Positions 34,838 through 47,010 of a stretch of 64,000 nucleotides of DNA are shown one piece after another. Below the pieces are notes generated by a model. It did no database searches and was not told the DNA's origin. It saw nothing but the letters and a program-made list of their open reading frames with translations. The translations under genes and the position numbers were made by a program. The DNA is from Erinaceus europaeus. Its lineage: Eukaryota; Chordata; Mammalia; Eulipotyphla; Erinaceidae. The stretch covers positions 83,037,118 through 83,101,117 of the forward strand of contig NC_080172.1 in the NCBI RefSeq assembly GCF_950295315.1, in the 5' to 3' direction. The first letter of the stretch is position 1, and each line of letters opens with the position of its first letter.

Positions 34838-34989
34838 GGGCTGGGAAGATAACAGAATAGTTATGCAAAAATACTTTCTTGTTTGAGGTTCTGGGGTGCC
34901 GGGCTCAATTTCTACCATAACCATAAGCCAGAGATGAACAGTATTCTGGTTAAAACATGCACGCACGCACGCACGCACACACACACGCT
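34838..34989 (+). mobile_element. SINE-D with (GCAC)n tail
   Basis: GGGAAGATAACAGAATAGTT, AACCATAAGCCAGAGATGAA, then GCAC/AC repeats at 34959-34987. Confidence 0.8.
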
Positions 34990-35516
34990 TCTGAAAAGTG
35001 GTTTCACAGACTCCGTCTGATTGCTAAGGAGATCTTGGCTTAAAAAGATTCTGAATCTTGTGTGTCAAAGAGACAAATACCTACAAAGACGTGTGCTTAT
35101 TTAATATGTAGACAGATATGTTGTCTTAGGTCCATAATGGCTTCTTTTTGTGGCCTAGTTCATTAAGTTTTCCCTTTTTCCAAGTGTGTTAATTCTATAA
35201 AATTGCATCCCAATATATGATTTACATCTTTACAATTTATTTGAAAAGGGGGCTGCTTTGGTATTTTACTGACTCAAGAATTCACATGGTATTAAAAACA
35301 AGTCTTGAAGTCAGACTTTAATAGCCAGAGTAATCCTATATATTCACATAGGTTAACCTTGAGATTTCAGAAACTTCTGTTAAGCTTCTTTGCTAATTTA
35401 TTATTTTTATGTTAGATTTTCAGGGTGCTGGAACTCAAATGATGTTGAAATTGCATTTTAATCTAGATTTAACTTCAAGTTGTCTTGATTGGTTGTGGTA
35501 TAAAATTTTGGTTTTG

Positions 35517-35793
35517 GGAGTTGGGAGGTAGCGCAGTGGGTTAAATGCACATGGCGCAAAGTGCAAGGACCGGCTTAAGGATCCTGGTTCGAGCCCCCGG
35601 CTCCCCACCTGCTGGGGAGTCGCTTCACAGGTGGTGAAGTTGGTCTGCAGGTGTCTATCTTTCTCTCCCCCTCTCTATCTTCCCCTCCTCTCTCCATTTC
35701 TCTCTGTCCTATCCAACAACGATGACACCAATAGCAACTACAACAATAAAACAACAAGGGCAACAAAAAGGAATAAATAAATACTTAAAAAAA
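35517..35793 (+). mobile_element. SINE-A, young looking
   Basis: GGGAGTTGGGAGGTAGCGCA head, CGAGCCCCCGGCTCCCCACC, ACAACAAGGGCAACAAAAAG tail. Confidence 0.93.
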
Positions 35794-36242
35794 TTTGATT
35801 TTCTGTTATGTTATAGTCCTCAAAGCTGTTTATTTATTTCATGGAACAGCATCTGACACCTTTCCCATTACCCTTAGGCTGTTTTGTGTTGAATTTGCCT
35901 TTGTCATTGGCAAGAACCTGTCTGTCCCTTCAGGTCAGCAGTGGGGGCTGGGCAGGGAGACTGGGAGCCTTGAGGTCAAGTTTCTTGCTTTGGACACCTT
36001 GGAACATTGCTAGTATTAAAGCTCTGGTGCCAGTTCTTGCTTAACTGACCTGAACTTGATCCTTCAGTTTTATGTTTCTTCAAGCAGGTCTGCTTAGTTG
36101 CTCTAAAAACTTAAATAAAGTATGAAGTACTCAATTTTCAGTGTAATGCATTCCCACTCCTTTTGCTAGAATAATTCTTGGTATAGTTGGAATTTGTGGG
36201 TCCTGAGAGGAGCCTGTTTGTAAGCTTGACTATTTAGTTTTT

Positions 36243-36296
36243 TCTCCCTTCTTTCCCCCCTCCCTTCCCCCCTCCCTCCCTTCCTTCCTTCTTTCA
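36243..36296. repeat. CCCTT/CCTT-rich pyrimidine tract
   Basis: Irregular runs of C and T over about 54 bp. Confidence 0.9.
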
Positions 36297-36377
36297 GAGA
36301 AGCACAGTTTAATCCATGAAAATGTATGATAATTCTGTTGACTTGTATGCATTATTCCTATTGCTTTTTCTTATATG

Positions 36378-36585
36378 TTTTTTTAACTTTGTATTTATTG
36401 GATAGAGGCAGCCAGAAATCGAGATGGAAGGGGGTGATAGAGAGGGACAGAGAGACACCTGCATCATGGCCTCATCACTTACAGAGCTTTTCCCCTGCAG
36501 GTGTGGACTGGGGACTTGAACCTGGTCCTTACACATCGAAACATTGCAGCACTCCCAGGTGTGCCACCACCTGCCCCCTCCCCTG
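36378..36585 (-). mobile_element. SINE-B
   Basis: TATTTATTGGATAGAGGCAG, CCCCTGCAGGTGTGGACTGG and CAGGTGTGCCACCACCTGCC. Confidence 0.88.
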
Positions 36586-36719
36586 CTTTTTTTTAATGCC
36601 TTTTATATTCCCGACAGGTAGTCATCTTTCTGTTGGAATCTCTCTAATGATGATAAAAATTTTACTTAATCAGTTATCCCAGATTCAGTTATTAATAAGT
36701 CATGGTGTTTATTAACTGC

Positions 36720-36925
36720 TTCCTATGTGGTAGGTACCATATGAAGGGATTAACATTAAAAAAAGCATAATCGGACAATAATATTATGAATGGTAGCTAT
36801 TGTCAATATCATTTAACAAATAAAAAATCTGAGACTTATAGAGGTAAAATAACTTGTTCAAGTTCCCAGGTACTATATGACAGATTTGGAATTTAAGTAA
36901 AGGCATTATAAGTCTAGAGTACTAC
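36720..36925 (-). repeat. MIR remnant
   Basis: AACAAATAAAAAATCTGAGA and GTAAAATAACTTGTTCAAG follow MIR in reverse. Confidence 0.65.
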
Positions 36926-37122
36926 ATTTGCTTTCTTATTAATTTGGCCTATTGGATTAGTACAATTTCAGAATTGCATCGGTTAAGTCATAGGAGTACT
37001 TAACTAGTAGGATTTTACTTGTTACATACATTCACCATGCCTACATGTTTGAGACCAAACTAATAAATCTCCACCTGATTTTGATATTTCATTCCTTGTG
37101 TATTCTAAGTGCAAGTTTTTAA

Positions 37123-37269
<147 letters not shown>

Positions 37270-37602
37270 TGAATGTCAACTTTCTTCTTTTTGCTGGGGA
37301 GAGGAGAGGGAGGCCATTAAGCACATTAAGCATATTTTCTACTTCTTGATTGATCTGTAAAATATGGACTGTGGAGAATACTGTGGTGGAGGGGGTAGGG
37401 GGATAATTTTCACTCCTTATATAGGAGCAAAAGGGTCTCTCTTTATCATTCATGTTACTTGTGTTCTGGGTCTAAATTGCTTGTATTTGCTATTATATCT
37501 TTGTCACCTCTTTAGCTTCATTGTTAATTAGAACTTGTTAAGCTCTCTAGACCACTGTTCTCTCTTCTAGTAAGAAGAAATTTCTGTAAAAAAATCTTTT
37601 CA

Positions 37603-37705
37603 TGGGGCCAGGCAGTGGCGCACCTGGTAAGCACACACACTACGGTGTGCAAGGTCCCGGGTTCAAGCCCCTGGTCCTCACCTGCAGGGGGAAAGCTTCA
37701 TGAAT
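37603..37705 (+). mobile_element. SINE-B head, 3' truncated
   Basis: GGGGCCAGGCAGTGGCGCAC to GGGGGAAAGCTTCATGAA, then abruptly LINE 3'-region sequence; no A-tail. Confidence 0.82.
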
Positions 37706-37862
37706 ATCCTTCCTTCTTTCCCCTTCTCTCTCTGGGTCCTGAATGAATTGGAGTTCAGGGCTCTTTTGTCATTTCCCCTAACATTTCTCCCCCTCTGGGA
37801 ATACTGACCAGAATTCTTTATGGGGTACAGAAGGTGGGGGCTCTGACTTCTGTAATTGCTTC
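37706..37862 (-). mobile_element. LINE 3'-region fragment fused to SINE-B
   Basis: CTGAATGAATTGGAGTTCAG and ACTTCTGTAATTGCTTC match the repeat at 15500-15640. Confidence 0.72.
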
Positions 37863-37894
37863 ATAGTGATTTTCCTTATTTGGTATTATATGCC

Positions 37895-37985
37895 TGTGAA
37901 GTAGTTAGTAGGCCAGATGTCATTATCTTATTTACAGATGAGGCAACAACCTAGAGAGGTTCACTTGCTCTCAGGGCCACAGAGA
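37895..37985 (-). repeat. MIR remnant
   Basis: CATTATCTTATTTACAGATG and GGTTCACTTGCTCTCAGGGC. Confidence 0.55.
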
Positions 37986-38642
37986 GTTCTGAGGGGGACT
38001 ACTTCTAACTACACTTTGCCTGTAGGAGACTCTCAGACAGGACACCATATCCTGGGTTACTTTTGTGTCAGTGAATAGCATATTTTCTAAGAACATAGAA
38101 TATGGCAACATTTCTCCACTTTTGGGAAATACATCTTTTTTATTTTAATGCAGTGATGGCATAAAAATGTTTTGTATGTGTGTCAACCTCTACATAATGG
38201 TATACACAAACATTTTAGTAAAGAGAAAGGAAGGAAAGTTATAGTCAAGGTACAAATTTCTCACAGTTTTCATTGAGATGGTACAGATAGATGAGCTAAG
38301 TCACAATGTTTAAAAGTGAAATTAATTAAGATATGTTCTGCTTATTCAATAGGAGTTGTCTAAGCTAGTGTTGTCAGAATTTAGCATTTTTAAGTATCAC
38401 TTAGAAGGGTAGGTTAAAAGTACTGATTCCTTACCCAAAATGCATGATTGAGTGTTCTATGGAAAGATCTAGAGATCTGTGTTCAAGAATATGTTACTTT
38501 AAATGCTTTTACTGAAGGTCGTCCATGTTCTGAATTTTGGAAAACATTGGTTTCTAAAGTATTTTCAATATTAAATACACTGGAACTTGGCTCAATAGTT
38601 TCTTGTATTTTTAATGACTTGATCGTGTAACTTTTAAAAGTG

Positions 38643-38986
38643 TTTTTTTTTTTTTCCCTCCAGGATTATTCTTGGGCTCGGTGCCTGCACCATGACCACC
38701 GCTCCTGGAGGCTATTTTTTTCCCCCTTTTGTTGCCCTTGTTGTAGTAACCTCGTTGTGGTTATTATTGTTGCCATTGTTCGTTGTTGGATAGGACAGAC
38801 AGAGAAATGGAGAGAAATGGGGAAGACAGAGAGGGGGAGAGAAAGATAGACACCTGCAGACCTGCTTCACCGCCTGTGAAGCGACTCCCCTGCAGGTGGG
38901 GAGCCGGGGGCTCGAACCGGCATCTTTACGCCGGTCCTTGCGCTTCGTGCCACATGCACTTAACCCACTTCGCCACCGCCCGACCC
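38643..38986 (-). mobile_element. SINE-A with 3' module
   Basis: CCTCCAGGATTATTCTTGGG to CTCCTGGAGGC, body, then CGCCACCGCCCGACCCC. TSD AAAAGTGT at 38635-38642 and 38988-38995. Confidence 0.93.
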
Positions 38987-39317
38987 CCAAAAGTGTGGTT
39001 TTATATCTGTTGTAATCTATATAGTTTTATAGCTTATAAAGTAAAAGATTCTGCTTTTTTCAGAATACTGAGCAAACCAAATAGTAGTTTAAAAAGTTAT
39101 AACTCACTAGCAACAAAAAGTATTATGAAGCAAGGCTATTATAGTTTTCCCCTTTAAATTGTAATAACAATCAAGTGTGCTCTTATCCTGTCAAAAACTA
39201 TCACCATAAAACAAATTCTCTCGGTTAGGTAAAAATAAGAGCTGTTAGTTCAAAATGCCTTTTTGACTAAGTGTCTCAATGAGAAAAGGAAAACGGGCCT
39301 CTTAATAATATATAATT

Positions 39318-39523
39318 TTTATTATTTTTATTTATTTATTGGATAGAAACAGCCAGAAATCGAGACGGGAAAGAGGTGATAGAGAGGGAGAGAGACAGAG
39401 AGACACCTGCAGCCCTGCTTTACCACTTGCAAAGCTTTCCCCCTGCAGGTGGGAACCAGGGGCTCAACCCCAGGTCCTTGCACATTGTAAGGTGTGCTCA
39501 ATCAGCTGCATCACCACCCAGTC
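39318..39523 (-). mobile_element. SINE-B
   Basis: TTATTGGATAGAAACAGCCA, CCCCCTGCAGGTGGGAACCA and TGCATCACCACCCAGTCCC. Confidence 0.9.
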
Positions 39524-39944
39524 CCATAGATTTTCTGTTCTTACCTGAGACGTTAATCACTATCATGTATTTTGTCATAGCTAGGTAGGCATTAATTCAT
39601 TGTTCCCCGTAAGTTTTGATCGTTTTTGCAGGACATTCCGTTTTAGATATACTATTAATTTTATATACAAAACTTATGTACATTAGGACTCACGGGGCTT
39701 ATTTTATGAGACCCTCCCCCCATCCCACCTCATTAGAACTGTTGAGTTCCAGTTGTTAAACAATCTCAAAGCAAAACTACTAATGTTAGAGGATGATTTC
39801 TGGAAGTGTGTTTAAAAAAACCCAAAGTTTCAGGATTTTCTCTCCAGATTTGTGAAGGTCATTTTGTGAACAAGAATGGCTAGAAAGTCTTCCCCATTTT
39901 TATCAATTTAGTGTGTGGAAAACTAATTGAAATTTTGCTTTTAG

Positions 39945-40007
39945 GGATTACAACATGGATTTTTTGACTTTGAGACATTTGATGTGGATGAATATGAACA
40001 TTATGAG
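39945..40007 (+). CDS. CDC14A: CDC14A exon, residues 153-173 (probable exon 7)
   Basis: The 63-nt, phase-0 exon encodes 21 residues: GLQHGFFDFETFDVDEYEHY plus a final E. It lies between TTTTAG and a weak donor, GAG followed by gtttgt. By comparison with the CDC14B structure, this covers the end of the A domain and the start of the linker helix joining A and B domains. The acidic run DEYEHYE is conserved with CDC14B, where such linker acids contribute to the acidic groove that accepts basic residues after phospho-Ser-Pro. Length is a multiple of three, so skipping this exon would keep the frame; with the weak donor that makes alternative skipping conceivable, but nothing here proves it. Confidence 0.96.
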
Positions 40008-40547
40008 GTTTGTACATTTTAAATTTTTTTGCATTCTATGATTTCATATTGACTAGAAAATATCTCCCTTGCTCTGTCTCTGAAACTTTGATACTACTAA
40101 TATTACTATTAATATTACTGAAACTCTGATATCACTATATTACTATAAACTCTTAATATTATTAGTTTGGTGACAGGTAAATAATAACATTCTTGAGTTT
40201 TCTTTGGTTGTTAATTTTGTCCTTTCAGCTCTGGTATAGCCTCTGAATCAGGAGTCACTATCATTTTAATTTAGGAAATTATCTTATTTGTATTTATTTT
40301 TTTAATCAAACCTTTATTGACAGTTTGTAAGTACTATAAGAAAATTAATTTAAAAATACATATGTAGTAAAATTATATGTTGTTTTATTGAATGATTACT
40401 AGCACAGATATACCACAAAATGTTATGTTTATTTATTGTCTTGGTCTGATTCAATAACACATCATTGAGAAATAAATTATAAGAAGGGTGCTTATAATCT
40501 GTCATTTTATTAGATAGCAGTAACATAATCTCCTATCCTATTGATGG

Positions 40548-40600
40548 ATATATATATATATATATATATACATATATATATGTATATATATATATATATC
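40548..40600. repeat. (TA)n array
   Basis: Alternating TA with CATA and GTATA interruptions. Confidence 0.93.
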
Positions 40601-41179
40601 AAAAGTGGTTTTCTGAGAAGCTAATGAAGCTCACATTTAATAGTACACCCCTCAATATGTGGGTACCTTTTAAGATTCTGTACCAAATTTTGTGTCTGTA
40701 ACTTTGTATTCTTTTCTTGAAGTGGACCTCCCAACTTTGTTAGATCTAGGCTTCCCAATGATGTTGACCCCTGTCTCATGAGTGAGAACACAAAGAAAAT
40801 GTGTGGAATACAGTATTGTAATTTCAATTAGAAGATAAATTTGAGCTGGGAAAGAAAGAGAAAAGAACACATGCCACAATAAAGAGAAAAATATAGCTGA
40901 CATTTTACTTTATCTTTTTCTTTTTTAACTTTAATGGTTATATTGAGAGTTAATGGAAAAGTCTGTTTATAAAATTTGACACAAAGAGTACAGTTTGGTT
41001 CTTGCAAGCCAACCAACCAGCCAAAAATCTGGTAAGAATTTTCACTTGTGTAAACATCAGCCACAAAGGTGATGGGAAGACAGTTGGAGAAGATTTGAAA
41101 AGCTTTATGTCAAATAATGTATTTTTTGAAAGTGATGTATCCATTCTATTATTAAGCTTATAAAGCAGGACATCACATA

Positions 41180-41619
41180 TGTTGGATAGTATGCCAGCTC
41201 CCCCTGGCTTCTGCTTAACCATATGCCTATATAGGGATAAATTTAATCCCATTCAAAGCTTTGGTCTATTTACATAAATCACTTTTACATTTACATAAAG
41301 CACTCCAGGGCATTGGTGGTTCAGTGATAGGATTCTCGCCTGCTCTGCCCCCTCCTTGTCATACTCTGATTTTCACCAGTCACTTTTCTCTCCACCCTCT
41401 CTATGTCACATCCTGTTTCCACCCTACTTGGCAAGTATATATGAAGACAGCATTGTGAGTTTTAGAGTACTTGAATTTAGCTTAGCTTGTCTTAGATTGT
41501 GCTACGTCCTGCATGAATAAAGAGATACTGCCTACAGCTCAACCATGAGTCCCTGGTCGTCTGTTACCTGCCCGTGAAGCCAGCCCGGCGAAAATGACAT
41601 AGCCCGAACGAAAACAACA
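41180..41619 (+). mobile_element. Solo LTR of an endogenous retrovirus
   Basis: TGTTGG...ACAACA ends with a perfect 6-bp TSD CACATA at 41174-41179 and 41620-41625. TATATATGAAG at about 41437 is a TATA-like box, and AATAAA is at 41516-41521. It shares most of its core with 3547-3978 (for example GTGGTTCAGTGATAGGATTC). No internal viral sequence remains. TSD length suggests an ERVK-like element. Confidence 0.92.
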
Positions 41620-41934
41620 CACATATAAAAAGTGTGATTGGCAGGTGGTAGGCATTTCATAAATGCTGCTTAAGGGATACGTGAACAGATAAAAAACCTT
41701 TTTTCCCAACAGTCAGTGAATCCAGTCTGTTCTTGTCATAACATCTCTGTTTGCCCTGTTTTAGTGAGTAAGGGCATGAACCTGTAGAGTTCTAGATTCA
41801 TGTTTTATTGGCTTCAACAAAATCAGTACCCCAGTGAAGACAGCACAGCTATCAAAATGAAATGTTTCTGTTGACAGAAGACTGTGAGACTGTAAGTCTT
41901 AGATGACTAGGGGCTTCTCAGGATGAAGCTTTTC

Positions 41935-42250
41935 TTTTCTTTCTTTCTTTTTATTTAAAGGTGTCCCCTTTTTCCCTTCAAATATTTATTTATTTATTTA
42001 TTCCCTTTTGTTGCCCTTGTTTTATTGTTGTAGTTATTATTGATGTCATTGTTGGATAGGACAGAGATAAATCAAGAGGAGGGGAAGGCAGAGAGGGGGA
42101 GAGAAAGATAGACACCTTCAGACCTGCTTCACTGCCTGTGAAGCGACTCCCCTGCAGGTGGGGAGCCAGGGGCTTGAACTGGGATCCTTACGCCGGTCCT
42201 TGTGCTTTGAGACATGTGCGCTTAACCTGCTACGCTATCGCCCAACTCCC
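41935..42250 (-). mobile_element. SINE-A
   Basis: TTTA-repeat tail, GTTGCCCTTGTTTTATTGTT, head CGCTATCGCCCAACTCCC. TSD AGGATGAAGCTTTTC at 41920-41934 and 42251-42265 (perfect). Confidence 0.95.
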
Positions 42251-42669
42251 AGGATGAAGCTTTTCAAAAGCATGCCTTGACTGAACTTAACTTAATATAT
42301 AATTTGACTCAAGGGAAAAAAAAACAAGCCTAAATTGAGACTGCATCTCTATGTGAGATTATACATAGTCTTCTGTTAGTGCTGCTTGTATTGCATGCCC
42401 ATAATCAGGTGTGCCACCACCTGGCCTCTCAGTACTGCTTGTAAATACTGTTAATGACAAGGTCAGCAGACATGGGAAATGATAGCTTTATGAAGCCTAC
42501 AGATAAACCTCTACTCATTTTGTAAAAGTTCTTATAGTCTTGTAATTCATGGTTGAGAATATTATAGTATTCTGTGATATTAAATTTTATGAATATTTGT
42601 ATTCTGGTAGTATCATTGAGGTAAGGTAAAATAAATCATAGAATTAATTTTAATGTATTTTATTTAATA

Positions 42670-42727
42670 CAGTGTACCAAGAATATCATTTCACAAAATA
42701 GTGCGGTGTACTGACAATATCATTTCA
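42670..42727. repeat. Short imperfect tandem duplication
   Basis: CAGTGTACCAAGAATATCAT at 42670 and CGGTGTACTGACAATATCAT at about 42704. Confidence 0.75.
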
Positions 42728-45010
42728 GCATCTCGTCAGTATGAAAATCACTGATGTGCTATTTTACATTTTTAACTCTTGAACTAAGCCTTCAAAACTC
42801 TGTGAAATTTAGACTGTAGCACATCTCAGTTTTGACTGACCACAGTCTAACTGCTTAATACCCACATGTAAGTAGAGTACAGAGTTTACAAGAACAGGCA
42901 TGGCAATGAACTATCTTAGTTTCCTGCATTTGCCATGACGCCTAGGACCAGCAGAGCAGATTGTACCTCTTTGCTTCAGGTGATCTAACTGTTCACCTAA
43001 GAGCTCATTTCTAGGTTCTGTCATATTTCATAGGATTGGAGAGAGCTACCTGAGACTTCTTTGCTTTGCATGTATGTGACTTGCAAATAGCCTAATACTA
43101 GTCATCGATACACAAAAGTGCTTTCCAAAATGTTCTCTTTCAGATCTTTTGCCAGGTGCATTCGTTACATTTGCACTGATGAGACAGATTTAATTCTGGT
43201 GGCTGTGTTAGAAAGTTCCACCAACGGCAGTAGTATTCAAGCCAGTGTTTTCTGCTAATGTCAAAACATTTAGGCTTCTCCAACATGTTGGTTTCTTAAG
43301 ATATTTTCAGTGAATCTGAGAAATATAAGAGTAGCCACTCCATTGTAATCTAGCCATTGAGCAATTCAGTATAATAAGTAAATACAAATGGATTTTTTTT
43401 CTCTAGGAGAAAACAAATGAAGATGAGTGTGAGACTCAGTTTATATACTTCTGAGTAGTACGAAGCTATGACTTCTCTAATAGTAAAGTTTAATAGTGCT
43501 AATTTTTGCAAGATCCTCAGGTAGCATTCATACAAGAGTTTGCCTTCAGTCAACTTTTGTTCTTTTTGGAGAAACTTTCCTTACCAAATTAGTCCTTGCC
43601 TAAAGACAACTAATGAGGCTACTCTTAAGCAGTCATTACTCATTAAATAGAATGTGACATTGTATCTTTAGTTTATATATTTTTTGTTATCCTCAAGGGA
43701 TTTTCTACTCTTTACTAGTGAACTTGCCTTTTAATTAATTAATTAATTAGGCAACCAGTGTCCTACTTATTTTAATGTATTTATATGACAGCAAGGTTTT
43801 AAACCCTGGGCCTTTTATGCAGGTGCAATCCCACTGAACCACTTTCCTGACAAGAGTTCTACTTTATAATTTGAGGAAAGAACACAGAGGGAAGAGAGAT
43901 GCCAAAATACCCGTCTGCCATTTTTTGGAGCCATGCCCATTTCTGTCCTTGGTGTTGTCATGTATCGCTGGATGTAAAGCTCAGGACCTTACATATATAG
44001 GCCATGTTCTGTACTTGCTGAGCCATCTCCTTAATCTAGGACTTGCTATTTAAAAAAAATTATTAGTGATTGAACACTAGTTTACAGAATTATAATATTC
44101 CAGCAGTATAGTTTCCCAGCTATGTATGTGCTGGACTTGGGCAAGAAGAGAAATGCAAAGAAAAAAGCTTCATCTCTGTGGTCTTTACTTATTACTTCAT
44201 AAATATTATGGTCCATGAAATTTCAAGGAACTATCTTAAATTCCCTTTGCTTATTCGCTGGAGCTTAAGTATCATCTATTGTCTACTTCGAACACCAAGA
44301 AATTACTTTGATTTTTATTTTTCTAGTTATTTTGCATTTGCCATTACCTTTCTCCTCCACATTTTTGTGCTCCCTTTCAAATATTTTTGTTGGTATGGGG
44401 TTATTTCTCATATTTCAAGTTATTCTTGACTTGACCTTAGGCATTCACATACTTGGCAAAGCAGAACCACTGTGGCTACTTGATGGAAGTTGTTAGAACT
44501 GTGCTTAGCTGCTCCAGGTCTGATGACAGATAAACTAATTACTGCCTGTTTAGGATTGGAGTCACAGGGCTTCCTTTTGTTTCTGTCATGTGCACATGGG
44601 AGATGACAGTATTTGATCAGGTCCCTGTGATCATACCTCACAGCTGTTGACATTTCTTACCCACACAGCTCCAGTCTGTGACATAACTGGGAAGTTCTTT
44701 TCGCCAGAAGTATTGGTGATAAATTTTGTTTATGAGACATACATTACAACACATACATCTGGTTTAACAGATAATATGAATCAGAGTAAAATAAGATAAA
44801 TGAAGCTTTATAGCAGATAAGCAAGGTCTACACCATAAACTTTTGTTAATGAATCAAGAAGTTATATCACATCCTATATGACTCCATTTTTAGAACTTTT
44901 TTGTACTTTATTAAATGCCTCTTACTTCTTTATATATAGTAACCACCCCTTCCCTAAAAAACTACCTTTAATTCTATCTCTTCATATGGATTTAAAGAAT
45001 CCTTGGCTCT

Positions 45011-45060
45011 TGAGGGTCTGGGAGGTGGCGCACGTGGTTCAGCACATGTTACAATGCATG
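45011..45060 (+). mobile_element. SINE-B head only, tail-less, with perfect TSD
   Basis: 50 bp matching the first part of SINE-B (GGGAGGTGGCGCACGTGGTT, then ATGTTACAATGC). It has no B box, body or A-tail, yet AGAATCCTTGGCTCT stands at 44996-45010 and 45061-45075. It fits the described class of tailless retropseudogenes. Confidence 0.88.
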
Positions 45061-45138
45061 AGAATCCTTGGCTCTCGTTACTTGTTACTGTAGAATTCAT
45101 GTATTGATCTCAGTATAGAAATCTGAGTACAAAAACTG

Positions 45139-45270
45139 CTGGGGGTGAGGTAGCATAATGGTTATACAAAATGATTCTCAGGCCTGAGGCTCCAAAGCCC
45201 GAGGTTTAGCCCCCTGCACAACCATAAAACATAGCTGAGCAGTGCTCTGGTAAAAACAAAAACAAAATAA
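45139..45270 (+). mobile_element. SINE-D
   Basis: GGTAGCATAATGGTTATACA, CATAGCTGAGCAGTGCTCTG and AAACAAAAACAAAA tail. Confidence 0.85.
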
Positions 45271-45581
45271 CCTGTTTAGCTTCCTTCTGCAGAAATTATG
45301 TTTTATTATTATTGCAAATCTCCTGTCTTCAGGCATATCAAACTAGTTGTCTATACAGTGTTTATCATTGATCTATTACAAGTTGAACTTGGAAAAATTT
45401 GCTTCTGATTCAAATAATTCACAAGCCATTATTATCTTAATCTAATGACTAACTTTTGGGAAAAGAACATTGCTTTTCTTGCAAGGGATTTCACACAGTC
45501 TTAGCCACATTGCAAAACAGCCCCATTCTGGGAACAGTTTTTGTGAAATCATTGGTTGCCATTATCTCCCCACCCACCCAC

Positions 45582-45604
45582 CACACACACACACACACAC
45601 ACAC
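45582..45604. repeat. (CA)n microsatellite
   Basis: About 12 CA units. Confidence 0.93.
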
Positions 45605-45730
45605 CTATTTAAGGGGAAAATGTGCTTTCTGTTCAATAATTTTGCTGGTTGCCCGGGATTTTTGATGCTAGGAAATGGATCTTTCTTGAATCTTGAGGCT
45701 CTCCAATCAAGTTTTTACATGACTATCAAA

Positions 45731-45740
45731 GTGTGTGTGT

Positions 45741-45777
<37 letters not shown>
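45731..45777. repeat. (GT)n microsatellite
   Basis: About 23 GT units with one GTAT interruption. Confidence 0.95.
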
Positions 45778-45779
<2 letters not shown>

Positions 45780-45914
45780 AGAAGTTGAGATTCATACCAC
45801 TGTCCTATTTTAGATTAACTCCCCATGGCTCCATACTGATTAAGCATGTGGAGGAAATGTAAACTTCTTTATAGGGCACAAAAACCTTTCTTGTAATGGG
45901 TTCCCCCCCACTTT

Positions 45915-46058
45915 AAAAAATTTTTATTTATTCATAAGAAAGATGAGAGAAAGAACCAGAACCAGACATCACTCTGGTACATGTGCTGCCAGGAATCAAA
46001 CTCAGGACCTCATGGTTGAGAGTCCAATGTTTTATCCACTGCATCACCTCCCGGGCCA
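45915..46058 (-). mobile_element. SINE-C
   Basis: TTTATTCATAAGAAAGATGA, GGTACATGTGCTGCCAGGAA, CACTGCATCACCTCCCGGGC. Confidence 0.9.
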
Positions 46059-46479
46059 CTTTCTCCCTTCTTTACTTTAGTTTCCATCTTTTCTCATATC
46101 TAGATAGCTGCAGCTTCCCAAACAGCAGCACCTTTCCATGCCTTTGTGCCTTTGTACATGTACTTGTTTCCTCCTCCTGTCCTGCCCACTGGAGTTGACT
46201 GACTGTCAAATCACAGCTCTACAGATAACTTTTGCAGGCAGTGTTCTGTTTACACATACTGTGTGTTTTCTGTACTCTTGGTACTTGCAGATTTCTTGTC
46301 TTTAATGAATACATTTCCCATTATCACAGGATGCTCATCATGAGCAATCCTTAAGTGTTTGTAGAATGAAAAGAACTAATGAATGAATATTGAATAATGA
46401 ACTAGTGAGTGAATATTGATGTCTGGAGTACAACATAGTTCAAGTTATCTTATATGATCTATTAAAAGTAACTACTTTC

Positions 46480-47010
46480 TGTGGCGTGGGAGGTAGTGAT
46501 AATGCATTGGACTCTTAAGCGTGCGGTCCTAAATTTAGTCCTTGGCACTACATATACTGGAGTGATGTTCTGGCTCTCTCCTCTCTTTCTTTTTTTTTTT
46601 TCTTTCTGTCTCCTAAATAAGTAAATGAGTGAATCTGTATTTAAAAAAATAAAGTCGCAGGGGGTTGGGTGGTAGTGCAGTGGGCTAAGTGTACATGGCG
46701 TGAAGCTTAAAGACCGGCGTAAGGATCCTGGTTCAAGCCCCTGACTCTCCACCGGCAGGGGAGTCGCCTCACAAGCAGTGCAGTAGGTCTGCAGGTGTCT
46801 TTCTCTCCCCCCCTCTGTCTTCCCCTCCTCTTGATTATCTCTGTCCTATCCAACAACAATGACATCAATAATAACAATAATAATAACCACAACAGCGATA
46901 AAACAGGGGCAACAAAAGGGAAAAAAAATAGCCTCCAGGAGCAGTGGATTTGTGGACTGAGCCCCAGCAATAACCCTGGAGGCTAAATAAATAAATAAAT
47001 AAATAAAGTC
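46480..47010 (+). mobile_element. SINE-C with a SINE-A inserted in its tail
   Basis: SINE-C is 46480-46655 (GTGGGAGGTAGTGATAATGC head). Outer flanks AAGTAACTACTTTC (about 46467) and AAGTCACTACTTTTC (about 47007) form a TSD. Confidence 0.83.
46660..46998 (+). mobile_element. SINE-A with 3' module, nested
   Basis: GGTTGGGTGGTAGTGCAGTG head, GGGAGTCGCCTCACAAGC, CCTCCAGGAGCAGTGGATTT to CCTGGAGGC, (AAAT)n tail. ATAAAGTC on both sides. Confidence 0.9.
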
